A DNA stretch of 54,232 bases from JAPLMI01 sp043798375 (GTDB lineage: Bacteria; Omnitrophota; Gorgyraeia; 2-01-FULL-45-10): the NCBI GenBank assembly GCA_043798375.1, contig JAZDOS010000016.1:1-54232 (forward strand), read 5' to 3'. Position 1 is the stretch's first letter, and every line of letters begins with the position of its first letter. Under the pieces are notes generated by a model, which had not been told where the DNA came from, made no database searches, and saw nothing but the letters and a program-made list of their open reading frames with translations. The position numbers and the translations under genes were made by a program. Below, in pieces: positions 16,731 to 27,135 of the stretch.

Positions 16731-17173
16731 TTTTTATAATATTTTTTTATCGCGTTGGTTATATCGGTCATGGTGCTGACAAAGACCTGGACTTTGCATT
16801 TTGTCAGGAGCTCTATATCCTCGACGGCCTGGAAATTGAGCGGATTCGACATGGCTATGGTAAGCAGGTCTCCTATTTTATCTATCGCTATGAGGTTATA
16901 CTGCGCGGCCACGTTATCGGGTATCGTCTTTATGGCCTCGGCATTTATATCATAACACTCCAGCGGAAGATACGGGAAACCGTACTGAACTGTGAGGGCC
17001 TGGGCTATCTCCTCTTCTTTGACAAATCCCAACAGGACGAGCATCTGTCCTATGAGGCCGCCCTTTTCCTTCTGGAGCTTCAGCGCCTTTTCCAGCTGGG
17101 CTTCGTTTATTATACCCCTTTCGATAAGAAGTTCGCCCAATTGTTTGGTGACTATTCTTTTGATCGGAGGCAT
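16727..17173 (-). CDS. Stand-alone MshEN (GspE N-terminal) domain protein
   Basis: 148 residues from the ATG at 17173 (MPPIKRIVTKQLGELL), with AAGGA just upstream. Two tandem copies of the MshEN consensus LGxxL..G......L..AL..Q: QLGELLIERGIINEAQLEKAL and IGQMLVLLGFVKEEEIAQAL, followed by the N2-like part (IPDNVAAQYNLIAIDKIGDLL). No ATPase core. MshEN domains are known to bind cyclic di-GMP in MshE and some PilB proteins; this copy may be a receptor or regulator acting on the two adjacent PilB proteins. The alternative is a remnant of a third ATPase, but the frame is clean and complete. Confidence 0.78.
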   Translation of the reverse strand: MPPIKRIVTKQLGELLIERGIINEAQLEKALKLQKEKGGLIGQMLVLLGFVKEEEIAQALTVQYGFPYLPLECYDINAEAIKTIPDNVAAQYNLIAIDKIGDLLTIAMSNPLNFQAVEDIELLTKCKVQVFVSTMTDITNAIKKYYKK

Positions 17174-17183
17174 ATTCCTTTCC

Positions 17184-18248
17184 TTACCTTTTGAAAATTC
17201 TTTGTAAATCTTCCTGGTCCGTAGTCCTGTCAAAAGCTTCATTGTAAGATATAAGCTGCTTTTGATAAAGATCGTATAAACTCTGATTCATCGTATTCAT
17301 GCCGTCCTTCTGGGACGTCTGCATGACCGAATATATCTGGTGCGCTTTCGATTCCCTGATGAGGCTTCTTACGGCCGGCGTCGCTATCAATACTTCCGTC
17401 GCGAGGACGCGGCCCGAGCCTTTCATTTTAGGTATCAGCTGCTGCGACAACGCGGCTATCATCACGAAAGAGAGCTGCGTTCTTATCTGCTGCTGCTGAT
17501 AAGCCGGGAAGACATCTATGATTCTATTTATCGTCTGGACGCAATCCGACGTATGAAGGGTGGCAAATACCAGATGCCCCGTCTCCGCGACGATCAGGGC
17601 GGATTCTATGGTTTCCAGGTCTCTCATCTCTCCTATCAGTATCACATCGGGGTCCTGCCTCAATACGTGTTTCAATGACGCGGCGAAAGAGTGCGTATCG
17701 CTGTAGACCTCGCGCTGATTGACAATGGCCTTTTTATTGGTATGGACAAATTCTATCGGGTCCTCTATCGTAACTATATGACATGGCCTGTTCGTATTTA
17801 TCCAATCCACCATAGAGGCAAGGCTTGTGGATTTACCGCTGCCCGTCGCGCCCGTAAGGAGGATCAGGCCTTTCGGCCTCTGGACGAGATCCGTGGCGAC
17901 TTTAACCGGTAATCCGCATTGTTCAAAAGACCATATTTCATGCGGAATGAGCCTTATCGAAGAGGCGACAGTGCCTCTCTGCTTAAATACATTGACCCTG
18001 AAGCGGCCGAGCGCCTTGACTCCGAATGCCAGGTCGAGTTCCATGTCCTGTTCGAACTTCTCCTTCTGAGCGCCCGTCAGCATGCTGTAGATAAGCTCCT
18101 GGGAATCTTCCGGAGACAGGACATTCGCGTCCACCGGCACAAGGTTTTCATCGATCCTTAACCGGACCGGCGAATCTGCAGTAATATGGATGTCCGACGC
18201 GTTTTTCTCAACCATCAGCTTAAGCAGTTTATTCATGTCATTTTGCAT
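17184..18248 (-). CDS. pilT: Type IV pilus retraction ATPase PilT
   Basis: 354 residues, full length. Walker A LLTGATGSGKSTSLAS (about 125-140), Asp box TIEDPIEFVHTNKKA, Walker B DVILIGEMRDLETIESA, His box TGHLVFATLHT, and the PilT C-terminal AIRNLIRE-like motif AVRSLIRESKAHQIYS. These distinguish PilT from PilB. Start overlaps the GGDEF gene by 11 bases. Confidence 0.94.
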   Translation of the reverse strand: MQNDMNKLLKLMVEKNASDIHITADSPVRLRIDENLVPVDANVLSPEDSQELIYSMLTGAQKEKFEQDMELDLAFGVKALGRFRVNVFKQRGTVASSIRLIPHEIWSFEQCGLPVKVATDLVQRPKGLILLTGATGSGKSTSLASMVDWINTNRPCHIVTIEDPIEFVHTNKKAIVNQREVYSDTHSFAASLKHVLRQDPDVILIGEMRDLETIESALIVAETGHLVFATLHTSDCVQTINRIIDVFPAYQQQQIRTQLSFVMIAALSQQLIPKMKGSGRVLATEVLIATPAVRSLIRESKAHQIYSVMQTSQKDGMNTMNQSLYDLYQKQLISYNEAFDRTTDQEDLQRIFKR

Positions 18249-19644
18249 ATGAATTCCCTTTCGCCTGCCTTACCGCCTCTTCGGCCTTCTTGAGCAGTTC
18301 GTCGCTCGTCGCGCCGTCGATAGGGTTTTCGCTTACGCCTACGGTTACTTTTGCCGTTGCCTTTCCCTCTCTCAGCAAATTCGTGGCCTCGATTATTTTT
18401 TTCATCTCCTCCGCAGCGTGGGAAGCCTCTTTCTTATTCTTTTCCGGCAGAAGAATCGCGAATTCAAAACCGGAAATCCTGGCGGCCTTACCGACAGGCA
18501 TCATGTTCTCCCTCATAACCCTGGCGATTCTTCTCAGCGCTTCTTCCGCGGCAAGCTCGCCGTGCGACTGGCGGAAGAGATCGAACTGGTCCAGGCTGAA
18601 TACGATAAATGAGCACGGCCTTTGGTAAAATACGGCGCGCTTTATCTCCTCCTCCACCCTGTTCAGAATGAAACGCTTATTATAAAGATTTGTCAGGTCG
18701 TCCGTTATCAATAATTCGCCTGTTTTTTTGCTCAAGATATCGCTCTCTATCGCTATCGTTATCTGTTTTCCGAATACGCGCGCCATCTCCACGTCTTCGT
18801 TTTTATACCTGAAATCATCGAGCCTGTTGCCCACCATGAAAAGGCCCAGGCTTCTCTTGGCAGAGCATAGGGGCAGTATGACCATATTATTGATCTTTGC
18901 CGCCGCTTTAAAATCCGTAAGTTCTTTTGAATCCTTTGTCGTCTTATCGAAAACTATGACAGATCTATTTGCGATTGCCTTTTCCAGGATTCCCGGCCCG
19001 TCTTTCCTGATAATCAAATCTTTCAAGTTTTCATTTTCCAGGTTATAGGATGTTTTCATAACAAAATCGCCGCCTTCCTCCTTCGGCATGTAAAGTATGC
19101 CGAAGCCGCCTTCAAAAACCGTTGAGGCCTTTTCCACCGCGACTTCCAGAATAGTGTCGATCTGCGAAGATCCGGCGGCTATGATATCCCCTATCTGCAA
19201 AAGGCTTGATAACGCCAGGACCTTCTTCTGTATCTCCTGGTTCACCTCGCCCATCTTCCGGCCGTAGCCCTTGATCTCATCCATATTGGACCTTATCTTC
19301 TGCGTCATGAAGTTGATGGAGTTGGCGAGATTGCCGACCTCGTCTTCGAATGGAGCGGCGACCTTCCTGCCGTAATCTCCGCTGGAGATCAGCTTGGCCT
19401 CGATGGCCATGTCGATAACGGGCTCGATCAGGCTCTTGGCCAAAAACAGCCCCAGGAGCGATATTATTATTGCGGCGAATATGATAATGCTTACGGCGAG
19501 CGGATTATCCAGCTGCGGAAAAAGATAGGCATTAATGACATAGACGCAGGAAAGAAGCGGTATTGTCGACATGAGAGAAAACGCGATCATAAGCTTATAT
19601 CTCAGGCCCCTGTTGACAACCGTAAATTTTTCGAAGAAATTCAT
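18238..19644 (-). CDS. Membrane GAF-GGDEF-like protein with degenerate active site
   Basis: 468 residues: two transmembrane helices (about 17-37 and 48-70), HAMP-like linker (LIEPVIDMAIEAKLISSGDYG), GAF-like domain (about 145-290), and a C-terminal GGDEF fold (LLITDDLTNLYNKRFILNRVEEE). The signature loop reads ISGFEF where GGDEF is expected, so the third (catalytic) position is Phe, and there is no RxxD inhibitory site before it. It is therefore probably not an active diguanylate cyclase. As first gene of the pilT-pilB operon it may be a sensor or nucleotide-binding regulator. Ribosome-binding site AAGGAGG 7 bases before the ATG. Confidence 0.82.
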   Translation of the reverse strand: MNFFEKFTVVNRGLRYKLMIAFSLMSTIPLLSCVYVINAYLFPQLDNPLAVSIIIFAAIIISLLGLFLAKSLIEPVIDMAIEAKLISSGDYGRKVAAPFEDEVGNLANSINFMTQKIRSNMDEIKGYGRKMGEVNQEIQKKVLALSSLLQIGDIIAAGSSQIDTILEVAVEKASTVFEGGFGILYMPKEEGGDFVMKTSYNLENENLKDLIIRKDGPGILEKAIANRSVIVFDKTTKDSKELTDFKAAAKINNMVILPLCSAKRSLGLFMVGNRLDDFRYKNEDVEMARVFGKQITIAIESDILSKKTGELLITDDLTNLYNKRFILNRVEEEIKRAVFYQRPCSFIVFSLDQFDLFRQSHGELAAEEALRRIARVMRENMMPVGKAARISGFEFAILLPEKNKKEASHAAEEMKKIIEATNLLREGKATAKVTVGVSENPIDGATSDELLKKAEEAVRQAKGNSYAK

Positions 19645-19677
19645 GCGTGCCTCCTTAAGAGTTATAATTTTAACGAA

Positions 19678-19706
19678 AGTATACTATATATATCGGCAAT
19701 TGTCAA
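19678..19706 (-). promoter_or_regulatory. Promoter for the GGDEF-pilT-pilB-pilC operon
   Basis: Minus strand TTGACA (19701-19706), 17-base spacer, TATACT (19678-19683), 33 bases before the 19644 start. A near-perfect sigma-70-type promoter. Confidence 0.85.
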
Positions 19707-19737
19707 ATAGGGCGGCAGGGAAAAGTGGGTAGGCCCT

Positions 19738-21438
<1,701 letters not shown>

Positions 21439-21451
21439 CAGATATACTCCA

Positions 21452-21691
21452 TAAATGGCCGCCAGGCCATTTACACCTACGCGCTCCGTTCAACCTTTTT
21501 TAAATACTCTGGTGCCAATGCTATCGTTAAGCTACTGGGCGGCACCCAATATTTTAATGTTAACCTGACAAATCTAACCAGGTTAGAAAACCGTTTATTT
21601 TACCGAGCGAGGCCTGCCGCTGGAGCAGGCCGAGCGTCCCTGCGAACCACTCGACACAGCACATTCGACTGGTGTAAAGAAAAATTTTCCC
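21452..21691. repeat. Palindrome-rich spacer between rodA and the radical SAM gene
   Basis: About 240 bases without a credible gene in an otherwise tight operon. It holds hairpins TAAATGGCC-gcca-GGCCATTTA (21452-21473), GGTGCC...GGCACC (about 21511-21545), TAACCTG...CAGGTTA (21561-21585) and GGCCTGC...GCAGGCC (about 21611-21631). CCGTTCAAC (21486-21494) is mirrored by GTTGAACGG (21699-21707) within the last codons of rodA. The mirrored ends and internal hairpins suggest an inserted repeat element; the rodA tail RRSTF is then partly element-derived. Confidence 0.6.
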
Positions 21692-22792
21692 TCAAAACGT
21701 TGAACGGCGAAGGCCGACGTTGATGAGGAGGCCTATAGCGATAAGTGTCGCGATGAGGCTCGAGCCGCCGTAACTCACCAGCGGAAGCGGAATGCCGACA
21801 ACCGGCATGAGGCCTATCGTCATCGAAATATTTATTATCGCCTGAAAAGCGATTAATGTGCCGATGCCGACAGCGATCGCCCTGCCGTACAGGTCACTCG
21901 TAAGAGAGGCTATCGTAAAAGCCTTTCTCACTATCATAAAGTAAAGAAACACCACCGCCAGCGCGCCCACGAGGCCCCACTCCTCGCCTATTACGGAGAA
22001 TATGAAGTCGGTATGCCGTTCGGGGAGGAAATTCAATTGATTCTGCGTACCGGCCAGCCACCCCTTGCCGAACAGGCCTCCCGATCCCACCGCGATCTTT
22101 GATTGTATTATCGTGTAGCCCGCGCCCAGAGGATCTACGTTCGGATTTATGAATACCAGAAGCCTCTGTTTCTGATAATCGCGGAGAAAGTGCCAGAAAA
22201 ACGGAAGCCCCGCAAGGCCGATAAGCGCCATCCCTCCGAGATATTTCAGTTCCGCCCCGCCGATGATAAGTATGGAAAAGAATACCGGGATAAGGAGGAG
22301 CGCCGTTCCCAGGTCCGGCTGAAGCAGCACAAGAAGAAAAGGTACCGCCAATAGAATACACGGCACAATAAGGCTTCTGATATCCGACATAGCGCCTTTT
22401 CTGGATCCGACATAATTCGCCAGCACCAGCACCAGGCCGAGCTTCGTAAGCTCCGACGGTTGAAACGCGAAACCGGCTATAGAAAACCATCTCTGCGCGC
22501 CGAGCCGGACATGGCCGAGAAATAATACGAGCGCCAGAAGCGCGATATTTATCGCATAGATAAGATACGCAAGGTCGATAAATCTTTGGTATGAGAGAAG
22601 GATCGCGATAAATAAAAGGATGACCCCTATGATGAGCCAGTTCAGCTGCCTGAAGACAAAACCTTCGCTGAAAGACAGCCCCTTGGCCATCGTCGCGCTA
22701 TGAATCGTCAAAATCCCTATTGTAAATATCAATAACGCCAGCCCGATCAGCATTATATCGAAATCCCTGAAACCGCTCCTCTTCAACATCAT
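21692..22792 (-). CDS. rodA: Rod-shape SEDS peptidoglycan glycosyltransferase RodA
   Basis: 366 residues, about ten transmembrane segments, SEDS family. Signatures: WFSIAGFAFQPSELTKLGLVLVLA, LLQPDLGTALLLIP and the C-terminal GIPLPLVSYGGSSLIATLIAIG. It polymerises glycan strands with its partner PBP2, encoded directly upstream; start and stop overlap as ATGA (22789-22792). Confidence 0.95.
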   Translation of the reverse strand: MMLKRSGFRDFDIMLIGLALLIFTIGILTIHSATMAKGLSFSEGFVFRQLNWLIIGVILLFIAILLSYQRFIDLAYLIYAINIALLALVLFLGHVRLGAQRWFSIAGFAFQPSELTKLGLVLVLANYVGSRKGAMSDIRSLIVPCILLAVPFLLVLLQPDLGTALLLIPVFFSILIIGGAELKYLGGMALIGLAGLPFFWHFLRDYQKQRLLVFINPNVDPLGAGYTIIQSKIAVGSGGLFGKGWLAGTQNQLNFLPERHTDFIFSVIGEEWGLVGALAVVFLYFMIVRKAFTIASLTSDLYGRAIAVGIGTLIAFQAIINISMTIGLMPVVGIPLPLVSYGGSSLIATLIAIGLLINVGLRRSTF

Positions 22793-24510
22793 ATATAACC
22801 TATCCGCTTAGCCTCTTCGAATATGCCGCGGGCTATTGCCGCCGGCTCCAATCCGCCCTTACCGCCATGTTCCAGAAAGACTACCAGGCATATATTAGGA
22901 TTGTTGTACGGCGCGAATCCCGCAAACCAGGCATGCGTGCGTCCCTGGGGATTCTGGGCGGTACCGGTCTTTCCGGCAACTGTCAGGCCCTCAACTTTGG
23001 CGCGCTTACCGGTCCCTAACGCATTATTGACAACCTCATACAATCCCTGCCGTATCTCATTGATCGTTTCATCTTTTATCGCTATCTTCTTTGGTTTTTC
23101 AGGCACTATCGGGGCCGCGTCGATCTGTTTAACTATATAAGGCTTAATAAGAAATCCGGCGTTTGCCATGGCTGCCATCATCCTCATTACCTGTATCGGT
23201 GTAACCATGAGATACCCTTGTCCTATCGCGTAATTGATCGTCTCTCCTTCATACCAATTATCCTTTCGATGCTTGCGCTTCCAGGCCCTGCCCGGGACCA
23301 CGCCCTTAACCTCGTCCGGAAGGTCTATACCCGTAAGGCTTCCGTATCCGAATAGTTTCGCGTAGGTTTCTATCGCGTCCACGCCCGCAAGCCTGCCTGT
23401 ATTATAGAAAAAGACGTTGCATGAATTCATGAGCCCGCCCTGTAAGTCTTGAGATCCGTGCCCTTCCTCTTTCCAGCAATCAAATTTTCCGCGGCCAAGC
23501 CTGAAGCTTCCCGTGCAGAGGAAGCGTGTATTATGATTGATCTTCCCCGTTTCAAGCGCGGCTGATGCCGTTACGATCTTAAAAACAGACCCCGGCGCGT
23601 ATAATCCCGATATTGCCCTGTTTGACATGGGCCGTCCTATTCTGTCAAAAAGATACTTAAGCCTCTGGCCTGAGGTATTGGGTTTTACAAAAATATTCGG
23701 GTCGAAGGACGGATGGCTTGCGACCGCCAAAACCTCGCCGCTATTCGGATTCACCGCCACTATAGCGCCGATGTGATTACCCAGCAGTTTATCGCACATT
23801 GCCTGGATAGAAAGATCGATCGTCAGATACAGATCCTTACCGCCGGACGGCTCTTTTACACCCAACAGCCTGATCTGCCGGCCGCGGCTATCGACTTCTA
23901 TCTGGGTTCCGCCGTCCGTACCTCTAAGATATGCCTCATAATATTTTTCAAGTCCGGATCTACCGATGTTATCTTTCAAGCGGTATCCGGAATCCCTGAG
24001 ATTTTCCAGCTCTTCATCGCCGATCTCGCTCAAATATCCGATGAGATGACTCCCCGTATTATTATATATGTAATCGCGCCTGGATCTCGTCTGGACCGTT
24101 ACACCGTCAAGGAGGAAACTCTCCTCCTCAAAAGCGATGGCCTTATCCTTGTCTATATCTTCGGCTATAACAAAAGGCGCATAGGGCCGGAGACTTGCTT
24201 TTTCCAAAGACTCGGCTATTTGGCTTCCGGACATTCCCAATGTATCTTTCAGGAGGCGGATGAGGCCGGCCCTATCGCGAAGCTCCTGATAGACAATGGC
24301 GACATCGAAGGAAAGCCTGTTCGTTACGATAGGAATTCCATTCCTGTCGAATATGCTGCCGCGCGGGCCGTCTATCGGAATGACCCTTATCGAATTATTC
24401 CTGGAGAGCCTGGCGTAATAGGGATATCTTATGATCTGGGTATAGAAAAGTCCGAGGCATATCAACAGGAATAATAACGTTATCGCAGCCGCTACGAGCC
24501 TATCTCTCAT
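22789..24510 (-). CDS. mrdA: Penicillin-binding protein 2 (rod-shape transpeptidase)
   Basis: 573 residues. N-terminal transmembrane helix (about 8-26), pedestal region (GPRGSIFDRNGIPIVTN), and transpeptidase domain with SxxK (APGSVFKIVTA), SxN (NSCNVFF) and KTGT (VAGKTGTAQNP). Cross-links peptidoglycan with RodA and the MreBCD complex. The ATG at 24508-24510 is part of a 5-bp repeat that flanks the upstream palindromic element; in the reconstructed ancestral sequence it overlapped the mreD stop as ATGA. Confidence 0.95.
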   Translation of the reverse strand: MRDRLVAAAITLLFLLICLGLFYTQIIRYPYYARLSRNNSIRVIPIDGPRGSIFDRNGIPIVTNRLSFDVAIVYQELRDRAGLIRLLKDTLGMSGSQIAESLEKASLRPYAPFVIAEDIDKDKAIAFEEESFLLDGVTVQTRSRRDYIYNNTGSHLIGYLSEIGDEELENLRDSGYRLKDNIGRSGLEKYYEAYLRGTDGGTQIEVDSRGRQIRLLGVKEPSGGKDLYLTIDLSIQAMCDKLLGNHIGAIVAVNPNSGEVLAVASHPSFDPNIFVKPNTSGQRLKYLFDRIGRPMSNRAISGLYAPGSVFKIVTASAALETGKINHNTRFLCTGSFRLGRGKFDCWKEEGHGSQDLQGGLMNSCNVFFYNTGRLAGVDAIETYAKLFGYGSLTGIDLPDEVKGVVPGRAWKRKHRKDNWYEGETINYAIGQGYLMVTPIQVMRMMAAMANAGFLIKPYIVKQIDAAPIVPEKPKKIAIKDETINEIRQGLYEVVNNALGTGKRAKVEGLTVAGKTGTAQNPQGRTHAWFAGFAPYNNPNICLVVFLEHGGKGGLEPAAIARGIFEEAKRIGYI

Positions 24511-24644
24511 CCCGTTAGAACCTCAATTTTGAAAATAAAAAAATAACGCATTTTTTGCAATAAAACCCATTTATATAATAAATGCATATTCTGTTAACCC
24601 CGTTAGAAATGTAATTTCTAACGGGGTTAAAGGTTCTAACGGGA
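24511..24644. repeat. Palindromic element (CCCGTTAGA family) between mreD and mrdA, with a nested copy
   Basis: Outer arms TCCCGTTAGAACCT (24510-24523) and AGGTTCTAACGGGA (24631-24644) are perfect over 14 bp. The element is flanked by direct repeats CTCAT (24506-24510 and 24645-24649). Inside lies an AT-rich core and a second, shorter hairpin of the same family: TTAACCCCGTTAGAAAT/ATTTCTAACGGGGTTAA (24594-24610, 24614-24630), itself flanked by GTTAA (24593-24597, 24626-24630). Deleting the outer element and one CTCAT joins mreD and mrdA with an ATGA overlap. Confidence 0.9.
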
Positions 24645-24645
24645 C

Positions 24646-25158
24646 TCATAGATAATCGTCCGCCTCTTTCAGATTGTATATATTCATGAAGATCTTATAC
24701 AGCGGTATTGAAACAAGGCCCGTGTAAAGGCTTGCGGGAACGACAGCGGACATAAAAAATTCCGGGTAACTCGCGGCGAGCGACTTCGAAAAAAAGGATA
24801 CAAAGATATAATGAAGCGACATGGATAAAACAGCAAAAAATACGACTGCCAAAAATTCAGCCCTTTTTGATTCTTTAAAAAATTTATCGCTCGCCGACCC
24901 GGCTATAAGCCCCGTTAATCCCAGAGTTAAGGTATTCGCGAAGAAAAAGTCGAAGGCAAAGATATCCTGAAGGAAGCCCGCGGCAAGCCCCGATTCCAGG
25001 CCGGCTCCCGGACCGAAAAAAATGGCGAAGAATACGACAGACGCCAGCGCGAGATCCGGCTTCACTCCGAATACCTTCACAGAATTTAAGACGCCTGCCT
25101 GCAGGATTATGGCCGCCAGAATGATCAAATAGATCTGGAGCCTTTTTATCTTATACAC
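24646..25158 (-). CDS. mreD: Rod-shape determining protein MreD
   Basis: 170 residues, five to six hydrophobic helices, small integral membrane protein of the elongasome. Typical start LQIYLIILAAIILQAGVLNSVKVFG and GVKPDLALASVVFFAIFFGPG. Overlaps mreC by 13 bases. The family is weakly conserved, but position between mreC and mrdA makes the call firm. Confidence 0.88.
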   Translation of the reverse strand: MYKIKRLQIYLIILAAIILQAGVLNSVKVFGVKPDLALASVVFFAIFFGPGAGLESGLAAGFLQDIFAFDFFFANTLTLGLTGLIAGSASDKFFKESKRAEFLAVVFFAVLSMSLHYIFVSFFSKSLAASYPEFFMSAVVPASLYTGLVSIPLYKIFMNIYNLKEADDYL

Positions 25159-25925
25159 AGGACTTCCTCCAGCCTGGAAAGGTCTTCCGCGGTCTGGACT
25201 ATAGCGTATTTATACAGCCTTCCCGGTTCCTTGCCTACCTTTATCACGACGCCGACCATTATATCTTTCGGAAAGACGCTGCCAAAACTTGCGGTGATGA
25301 CTTTGTCGCCCGGCGCCACATCGGAATCGAGGGCGATGTAAACGACCTTGCAGAGGCCGTCAGGCCTGCCGACAAGAATACCGCCCTGCCTGTTCCTCTC
25401 GATCAGAACGCCGACTTTCGAGTTGGGATCGGTGATGAGAAGCACCTTCGCCGAAGTCCTCCCGATTTCGATGGTTCTACCGACAAGGCCTTTAGTGAAA
25501 AGGACCGCCCTGTTATCTCTCAGGCCGTTAAGGCTGCCTTTATCTATTATGATGGAATTCGACCAGTTCGTCGGGTCTCTGCCTATAACCTGGGCGGGTA
25601 TCGTCGAATAAGGAATGCTCTTCCTGAACGCAAGAAGCGTCTTCAGGCGGTCGTTCTCCGCGGAAAGCACCTTTAATTCGCCTATACGCCTGTTTAATAG
25701 ATTGATGCGCTCGCGTAAAATTCTATTCTCTCTCCGAAGCGAAGCGAAAGGGACGATCGTCCTGACCGAGGAGGCCGCTTTATGGACGGTTTTCAACGCC
25801 GGGGAAATGAAATCTACGAACTTTACTCTTGCGTGGCTTGCTATACTTTTGGAATTGACGATAAGGAGGGCGATGACCGATATTATGACAAGGGCTTTGA
25901 ATATGTCACTGGTTTTTGCGCGCAC
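25146..25925 (-). CDS. mreC: Rod-shape determining protein MreC
   Basis: 259 residues: N-terminal transmembrane helix (about 10-25), coiled coil (LRRENRILRERINLLNRRIG, about 60-100) and the periplasmic beta domain (VIGRDPTNWSNSIIIDKGSLNG; LITDPNSKVGVLIERNRQGGI). Scaffolds PBP2/RodA in the periplasm. Confidence 0.92.
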   Translation of the reverse strand: MRAKTSDIFKALVIISVIALLIVNSKSIASHARVKFVDFISPALKTVHKAASSVRTIVPFASLRRENRILRERINLLNRRIGELKVLSAENDRLKTLLAFRKSIPYSTIPAQVIGRDPTNWSNSIIIDKGSLNGLRDNRAVLFTKGLVGRTIEIGRTSAKVLLITDPNSKVGVLIERNRQGGILVGRPDGLCKVVYIALDSDVAPGDKVITASFGSVFPKDIMVGVVIKVGKEPGRLYKYAIVQTAEDLSRLEEVLCIR

Positions 25926-25979
25926 ATTTATTTTGCCCCGCCCTTCCTTCTAAAATAATACTCATAGAAAAAAAGGGGG

Positions 25980-27053
25980 TTATCTCTCGAGCCTCGGCGT
26001 TACCGTTACTTTCCTGAGGTATTTTATCTCGCTTAAGACTTTTCCCGTTCCGAGCGCGACAGCGGTCATCGGATCTTCCGACAGATGGGCCGGCAGCCCC
26101 GTCTCTTCCGATATAAGTTTGTCGATACCCCTTAATAGCGACCCGCCGCCGGCGAGCACGATGCCTTTCTCGATCAGGTCCGCCGATAATTCAGGCGGTG
26201 TCCTCTCGAGCGTTATCCTCACCGCCTCGAGAATCTGGGCGATCGGCTCGGACATCGCCTCCCTTATCTCCTCACTCGTTACGGTAACGGTCTTGGGAAG
26301 CCCGGCCACGAGGTCGCGGCCCCTCACTTCCATCTTAAGCTCTTCTTCCAGCGGATATACGGAACCGATCTTTATCTTTATCTCTTCCGCTGTCCGTTCG
26401 CCGATCATAAGATTATAGTTCTTTTTTAAATAATTGATAATCGCCTCGTCGAGTTCGTCGCCGCCGACCCTTACGGATTTTGAGAAGACGACGCCGGCCA
26501 ATGATATGACGGCCATCTCGGTCGTGCCGCCGCCCACATCGATTATCATGTTGCCTGACGGCTCCTGGATCGGAAGCCCGACACCTATCGCCGCGGCCAT
26601 CGGCTCTTCTATCATGAAGACTTCCCTGGCGCCGGCGTGAAGCGCCGAATCCTTCACCGCCCTCTTCTCGACCTCCGTTATTCCGGAAGGTATCGCTATG
26701 ACGATCCTCGGACGAACGAGCGGCTTGGCGGAGTTGACCTTCTTGATAAAATACCTGAGCATCGCTTCGGAGATTTCGAAGTCCGTTATAACGCCGTGCC
26801 TCATCGGCCTTATCGCCACAATGTTTCCGGGGGTCCTTCCGAGCATCCGCTTGGCCTCTTCGCCTACGGCTAAAACATTGGATGTGCCTGCCTGGACGGC
26901 TACTACGGAAGGTTCGCAGAGAACTATGCCTTGATTCTTAAGGTAGATGAGCGTCGTTGCGGTCCCGAGGTCGATACCCATGTCGTTTGAGAATAATCCG
27001 AGGATGTCGTTGTATACTTTGGCGGCTTTACTGAAAGTGCGGCGTAAATTCAT
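25980..27053 (-). CDS. mreB: Rod-shape actin homologue MreB
   Basis: 357 residues, actin fold. Signatures: phosphate-1 MGIDLGTATTLIYLKNQGIV, GITEVEKRAVKDSALHAGA, phosphate-2 IDVGGGTTEMAVISLAG, adenosine motif GIVLAGGGSLLRGIDKL. First gene of mreBCD-mrdA-rodA. Ribosome-binding site AGGAG (27059-27063). Confidence 0.96.
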   Translation of the reverse strand: MNLRRTFSKAAKVYNDILGLFSNDMGIDLGTATTLIYLKNQGIVLCEPSVVAVQAGTSNVLAVGEEAKRMLGRTPGNIVAIRPMRHGVITDFEISEAMLRYFIKKVNSAKPLVRPRIVIAIPSGITEVEKRAVKDSALHAGAREVFMIEEPMAAAIGVGLPIQEPSGNMIIDVGGGTTEMAVISLAGVVFSKSVRVGGDELDEAIINYLKKNYNLMIGERTAEEIKIKIGSVYPLEEELKMEVRGRDLVAGLPKTVTVTSEEIREAMSEPIAQILEAVRITLERTPPELSADLIEKGIVLAGGGSLLRGIDKLISEETGLPAHLSEDPMTAVALGTGKVLSEIKYLRKVTVTPRLER

Positions 27054-27080
27054 ATCGTCTCCTAAAATGTAGTATCTCGG

Positions 27081-27109
27081 ATATTAACAGAAAATAATAA
27101 TAATGTCAA
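27081..27109 (-). promoter_or_regulatory. Promoter for the mreB operon
   Basis: Minus strand TTGACA (27104-27109), 17-base spacer, TAATAT (27081-27086), 28 bases upstream of the mreB ATG and just downstream of the composite palindrome at 27136-27328. Confidence 0.83.
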
Positions 27110-27135
27110 ATAGAAATTTTTTCGCCTCTTGAGAT

